Shown piece by piece: positions 36,902-37,883 of a stretch of DNA of 37,883 bases. The notes under the pieces are model-generated. The model was not told where the DNA came from. It worked only from the letters and a program-made list of their open reading frames with translations, and did not search any database. Origin of the DNA: Cyanobacteria bacterium GSL.Bin1 (GTDB lineage Bacteria; Cyanobacteriota; Cyanobacteriia; Cyanobacteriales; Rubidibacteraceae); assembly GCA_009909085.1 (NCBI GenBank), contig JAAANX010000177.1, positions 1-37,883 of the forward strand. The letters run 5' to 3'. Both the position numbers and the translations under genes were made by a program. Positions within the stretch are counted from its first letter, which is position 1, and each line of letters begins with the position of its first letter.

Positions 36902-37782
36902 AACGATTCGTCTTCTTGCATTACTTCTTGCAGGAGGGCATCCAGTTGTTGTTCGGAAAGCTGTTCTAACGCTTCGGTTTGATTGGGTGATGACGTTTCA
37001 GTTAACGCGGGAACAGTCGGTGGTTGATCAGGGGTTGCCGATAACTTAGTTTCCAGTTCTCCCACCAAAGCGTTAATCGTGGGATATTCCAAGGCGAGAG
37101 TAGAAGCGAGAGAAATGTTCAAATGTTCTTCGAGATCATTCGCCAGTTCTCCTGCTGTCAGGGAGTCCATTCCTAATTCCAAAAACGGCTGATTGATATC
37201 AATGCTTTCAGGAGAAGGAATACGGAGGATTTTCGCGATTTTGCTACGAATGTAGGTTTCCAGTAACTCGCGACGGTTCTCCTTTTCTGCACTCTGATAC
37301 GCTTGAAGAAAGGCTTGGGCTTCTTCCTGTTCTATTTGCCACTGCTGTCGCTTCGTCTGTGTGGTGGCACTGGGTTGAAAGTCCTCATTTTGAGCAATAA
37401 TAATCCCTTGCTGGGCAGTTGGTGTAATAGTGCTGACTTCCTGAAAGCCATAATTTTCCAGTAGGGTTTGCCATTGCGATGCTGAGAGTAAGGGATAGTT
37501 ATCGCGCCATTGGTCATTGAACCGCCACCAACCCGTGGTTAAGCCAAAAATTAAGTCTAACCAGCGCGTGGGGGCAGTTCCTTCTAATAAAATGAGGAGT
37601 CCATTGGGGGCTAACAGTTGTTTAATTTGTTCAATGGTGACTGATAGGTTTTCTGTTGCATGAAGAACATTTGCTGCGACGATTATGTTGTAATGATGAG
37701 TGGGGAAATTTTGTGTAGTTATCTCCTGTTCAATATCCAAGCGTTGATAAGAAAGAAAGGAATACTCTTCAATGACCCCCAC
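36898..37782 (-). CDS. PKS fragment: end of C-methyltransferase domain and ACP
   Basis: The 294-residue reading frame holds the last part of a PKS C-methyltransferase (YQRLDIEQE, YNIIVAANVLHATENL, LLAPNGLLILLEGTAPTRWLDLIFG, DNYPLLSASQWQTLLENYGF) and an ACP with FLELGMDSLTAGEL (phosphopantetheine Ser about residue 210), then an acidic C-terminal docking-like tail. KS, AT and other domains expected before a C-methyltransferase are missing: the frame opens at a GTG inside an IS-like hairpin, and an in-frame TAG lies just upstream. So the PKS is cut by an insertion. The ACP could still pass an acyl chain to the next C domain only if loaded otherwise. Confidence 0.85.
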   Translation of the reverse strand: MGVIEEYSFLSYQRLDIEQEITTQNFPTHHYNIIVAANVLHATENLSVTIEQIKQLLAPNGLLILLEGTAPTRWLDLIFGLTTGWWRFNDQWRDNYPLLSASQWQTLLENYGFQEVSTITPTAQQGIIIAQNEDFQPSATTQTKRQQWQIEQEEAQAFLQAYQSAEKENRRELLETYIRSKIAKILRIPSPESIDINQPFLELGMDSLTAGELANDLEEHLNISLASTLALEYPTINALVGELETKLSATPDQPPTVPALTETSSPNQTEALEQLSEQQLDALLQEVMQEDESL

Positions 37783-37883
37783 CTACTTCGTGAGGTGGGG
37801 GATTGGGGAGAGATAACCTCCCCGTAGCTGCGAATAGAGCCATGAGCGGTTAGCGAGTAAACACTTCCAGATGTTTCTCTAGT
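37772..37883 (-). mobile_element. probable IS200/IS605-type right end with terminal hairpin
   Basis: Read on the minus strand, the sequence from the window edge holds the final codons of a frame ending in TAA at 37850-37852 (LEKHLEVFTR), then GGGGAGG...CTCCCC, then a strong subterminal hairpin CCCCCACCT/AGGTGGGGG (37776-37784 with 37793-37801), and ends at about GGTCAT, after which PKS coding starts. Subterminal hairpins and a transposase or TnpB gene ending close by are features of IS200/IS605 right ends. The element body is outside the window, so the family call is provisional. Confidence 0.5.

Noticed and set aside
1-37883. CRISPR arrays, tRNA and rRNA genes
   Set aside because: No regularly spaced identical repeats and no tRNA-like or rRNA segments were seen on reading; a dedicated scan was not possible.

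Overview
The window reads as cyanobacterial DNA. The evidence is 13 copies of the HIP1 octamer GCGATCGC, TonB-dependent receptors carrying an N-terminal AMIN domain (a cyanobacterial habit), PchR-type AraC regulators, and cyanobacterial-style NRPS and PKS proteins. I cannot fix the genus. Both ends look like insertion-sequence termini (about 1-120 and 37772-37883), so this may be the unique stretch between two repeated elements.

The main content is an iron-acquisition locus. It combines a mixed NRPS/PKS assembly line with two duplicated transport cassettes, and the likely product is a beta-hydroxyaspartate lipopeptide siderophore of the cyanochelin type. On the minus strand from the right edge come: a 5'-truncated PKS end (C-methyltransferase plus ACP, 36898-37782); a condensation-TauD hydroxylase didomain (34412-36901); a two-helix PepSY-type membrane protein (33998-34279); an NRPS whose C-like domain lacks HHxxxDG and whose A domain reads as Asp (30864-33935); and a second C-A-T module with a near-proline code (27505-30867). 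Further left are a free-standing KS-AT-KR-ACP protein (14161-18765) and a type II thioesterase (2322-3050). No terminal thioesterase or reductase domain is present.

Transport cassette one is on the minus strand: AMIN-TonB receptor (6996-9671), family 10 glycosyltransferase (5626-6837), lipoprotein binding protein (4606-5538), MFS exporter (3233-4516), thioesterase, and a second receptor broken by a nonsense codon and a 3' truncation (118-2163). Cassette two is on the plus strand (21906-26763): a receptor put out of frame by a run of eight G, a lipoprotein binding protein, and an MFS exporter. Only one of the three receptors is intact. No FecCD permease or FecE ATPase is in the window. Two AraC/PchR-like regulators (13072-14070 and 19325-20320) flank the PKS. 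Near-perfect direct repeats with a 20-bp period upstream of two receptors are candidate operators.

Between 9933 and 13014 on the plus strand lie a truncated JmjC/cupin protein, a sucrase/ferredoxin-like protein, an FkbM methyltransferase and a GNAT acetyltransferase. Accessory debris includes an AbrB-like orphan translationally coupled to the PKS, a HicB-like orphan, a MazF/RHH toxin-antitoxin pair and a broken Rpn-type nuclease gene. Small nested-hairpin palindromes sit inside three genes; in at least two they are in frame and appear to add about a dozen residues. HIP1 sites occur only at 12.6-20 kb and 29-33 kb, which suggests a mosaic origin.
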